Shown: positions 5,936 to 6,029 of the stretch, in pieces
Numbering within the stretch: position 1 is the stretch's first letter
Layout of the letters: the number at the start of each line of letters is the position of its first letter
Assembly (NCBI GenBank): GCA_018056145.1
Contig: JAGPGE010000385.1
Location: forward strand, 1 to 6,029
Origin: Armatimonadota bacterium
Lineage (GTDB): Bacteria > Armatimonadota > Zipacnadia > Zipacnadales > JABUFB01
Direction of reading: 5' to 3'
DNA: 6,029 nt
Translations under genes and position numbers: made by a program
Notes under the pieces: model-generated
The model's input: only the letters and a program-made list of their open reading frames with translations
Told to the model about the DNA's origin: nothing
Database searches by the model: none

Positions 5936-6029
5936 TCAGCGGGTCTTCTGCCAGTAAGTGCTGTAGTGCTTCGCGTACGATTCCCACGATCCGCTCTTCT
6001 GCCACTTCACGTGGCCGTCACAGAACGAC
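5936..6029 (-). CDS. Prepilin-like H-X9-DG domain protein, C-terminal fragment
   Basis: Only the last 30 codons are in the window, ending with TGA at 5938-5936; the gene continues beyond base 6029. The first visible residues, SFCDGHVKW, match the DG part of the H-X9-DG signature found near the C terminus of type II secretion-like prepilins with an N-terminal methylation motif (DUF1559-type and relatives). The His of the signature and the N-terminal prepilin leader would lie outside the window. The remaining tail is rich in Tyr, Trp and Lys and ends in TYWQKTR. These proteins are numerous in Planctomycetota, Armatimonadota and related phyla and are thought to be surface or pseudopilin-like; their exact roles are mostly unknown. 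The assignment rests on one short motif, so it is moderately sure. Confidence 0.68.
   Translation of the reverse strand, partial: SFCDGHVKWQKSGSWESYAKHYSTYWQKTR

Overview
The window is GC-rich bacterial DNA, densely coded, with no RNA genes, insertion sequences or CRISPR arrays that I can see. It carries the 3' end of a carotenoid-type phytoene synthase and a small membrane-protein gene on the + strand. These meet, tail to tail, a minus-strand carotenoid-tailoring cassette. Further right come a minus-strand alkaline-phosphatase-superfamily gene, a long non-coding gap, and the last 30 codons of what looks like a prepilin-like H-X9-DG protein. CruF-type carotenoid genes, a COG3379-like phosphodiesterase and an H-X9-DG prepilin-like tail together would fit Armatimonadota or a neighbouring environmental phylum. 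That assignment is inference, not something the sequence proves.

Layout: 2-565 (+) phytoene synthase (crtB), 5' truncated by the window edge; 580-972 (+) four-helix membrane protein resembling DUF6992, 14 nt after crtB; 1684-905 (-) PlsC-like acyltransferase, whose 3' end overlaps the DUF6992-like gene by 68 bp; 2772-1681 (-) family 2 glycosyltransferase; 3602-2769 (-) CruF-family carotenoid hydratase; 3603-3795 non-coding; 5427-3796 (-) alkaline phosphatase / nucleotide pyrophosphatase superfamily enzyme; 5428-5935 non-coding, with several inverted repeats and a candidate promoter; 6029-5936 (-) 3' end of a prepilin-like gene followed by a strong hairpin.

How the genes work together: CrtB makes phytoene, the C40 precursor. 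After desaturation, whose genes are not in the window, CruF would add water across the psi end to give a 1'-hydroxyl. The glycosyltransferase could attach a sugar and the acyltransferase could esterify it, giving an acylated carotenoid glycoside for the membrane. The three tailoring genes are read in that biochemical order, cruF then glycosyltransferase then acyltransferase, and each junction is a 4-nt stop/start overlap, so coupled translation is likely. The phosphatase-superfamily gene lies upstream on the same strand, 193 bp away; whether it belongs to the pathway is unknown.

Nothing here is clearly a new system. The items most worth checking are the compact predicted hydratase-glycosyltransferase-acyltransferase cassette, the uncharacterised membrane protein beside crtB, the 3' overlap with an unusual acyltransferase tail, and the dyad-rich 508-bp gap.
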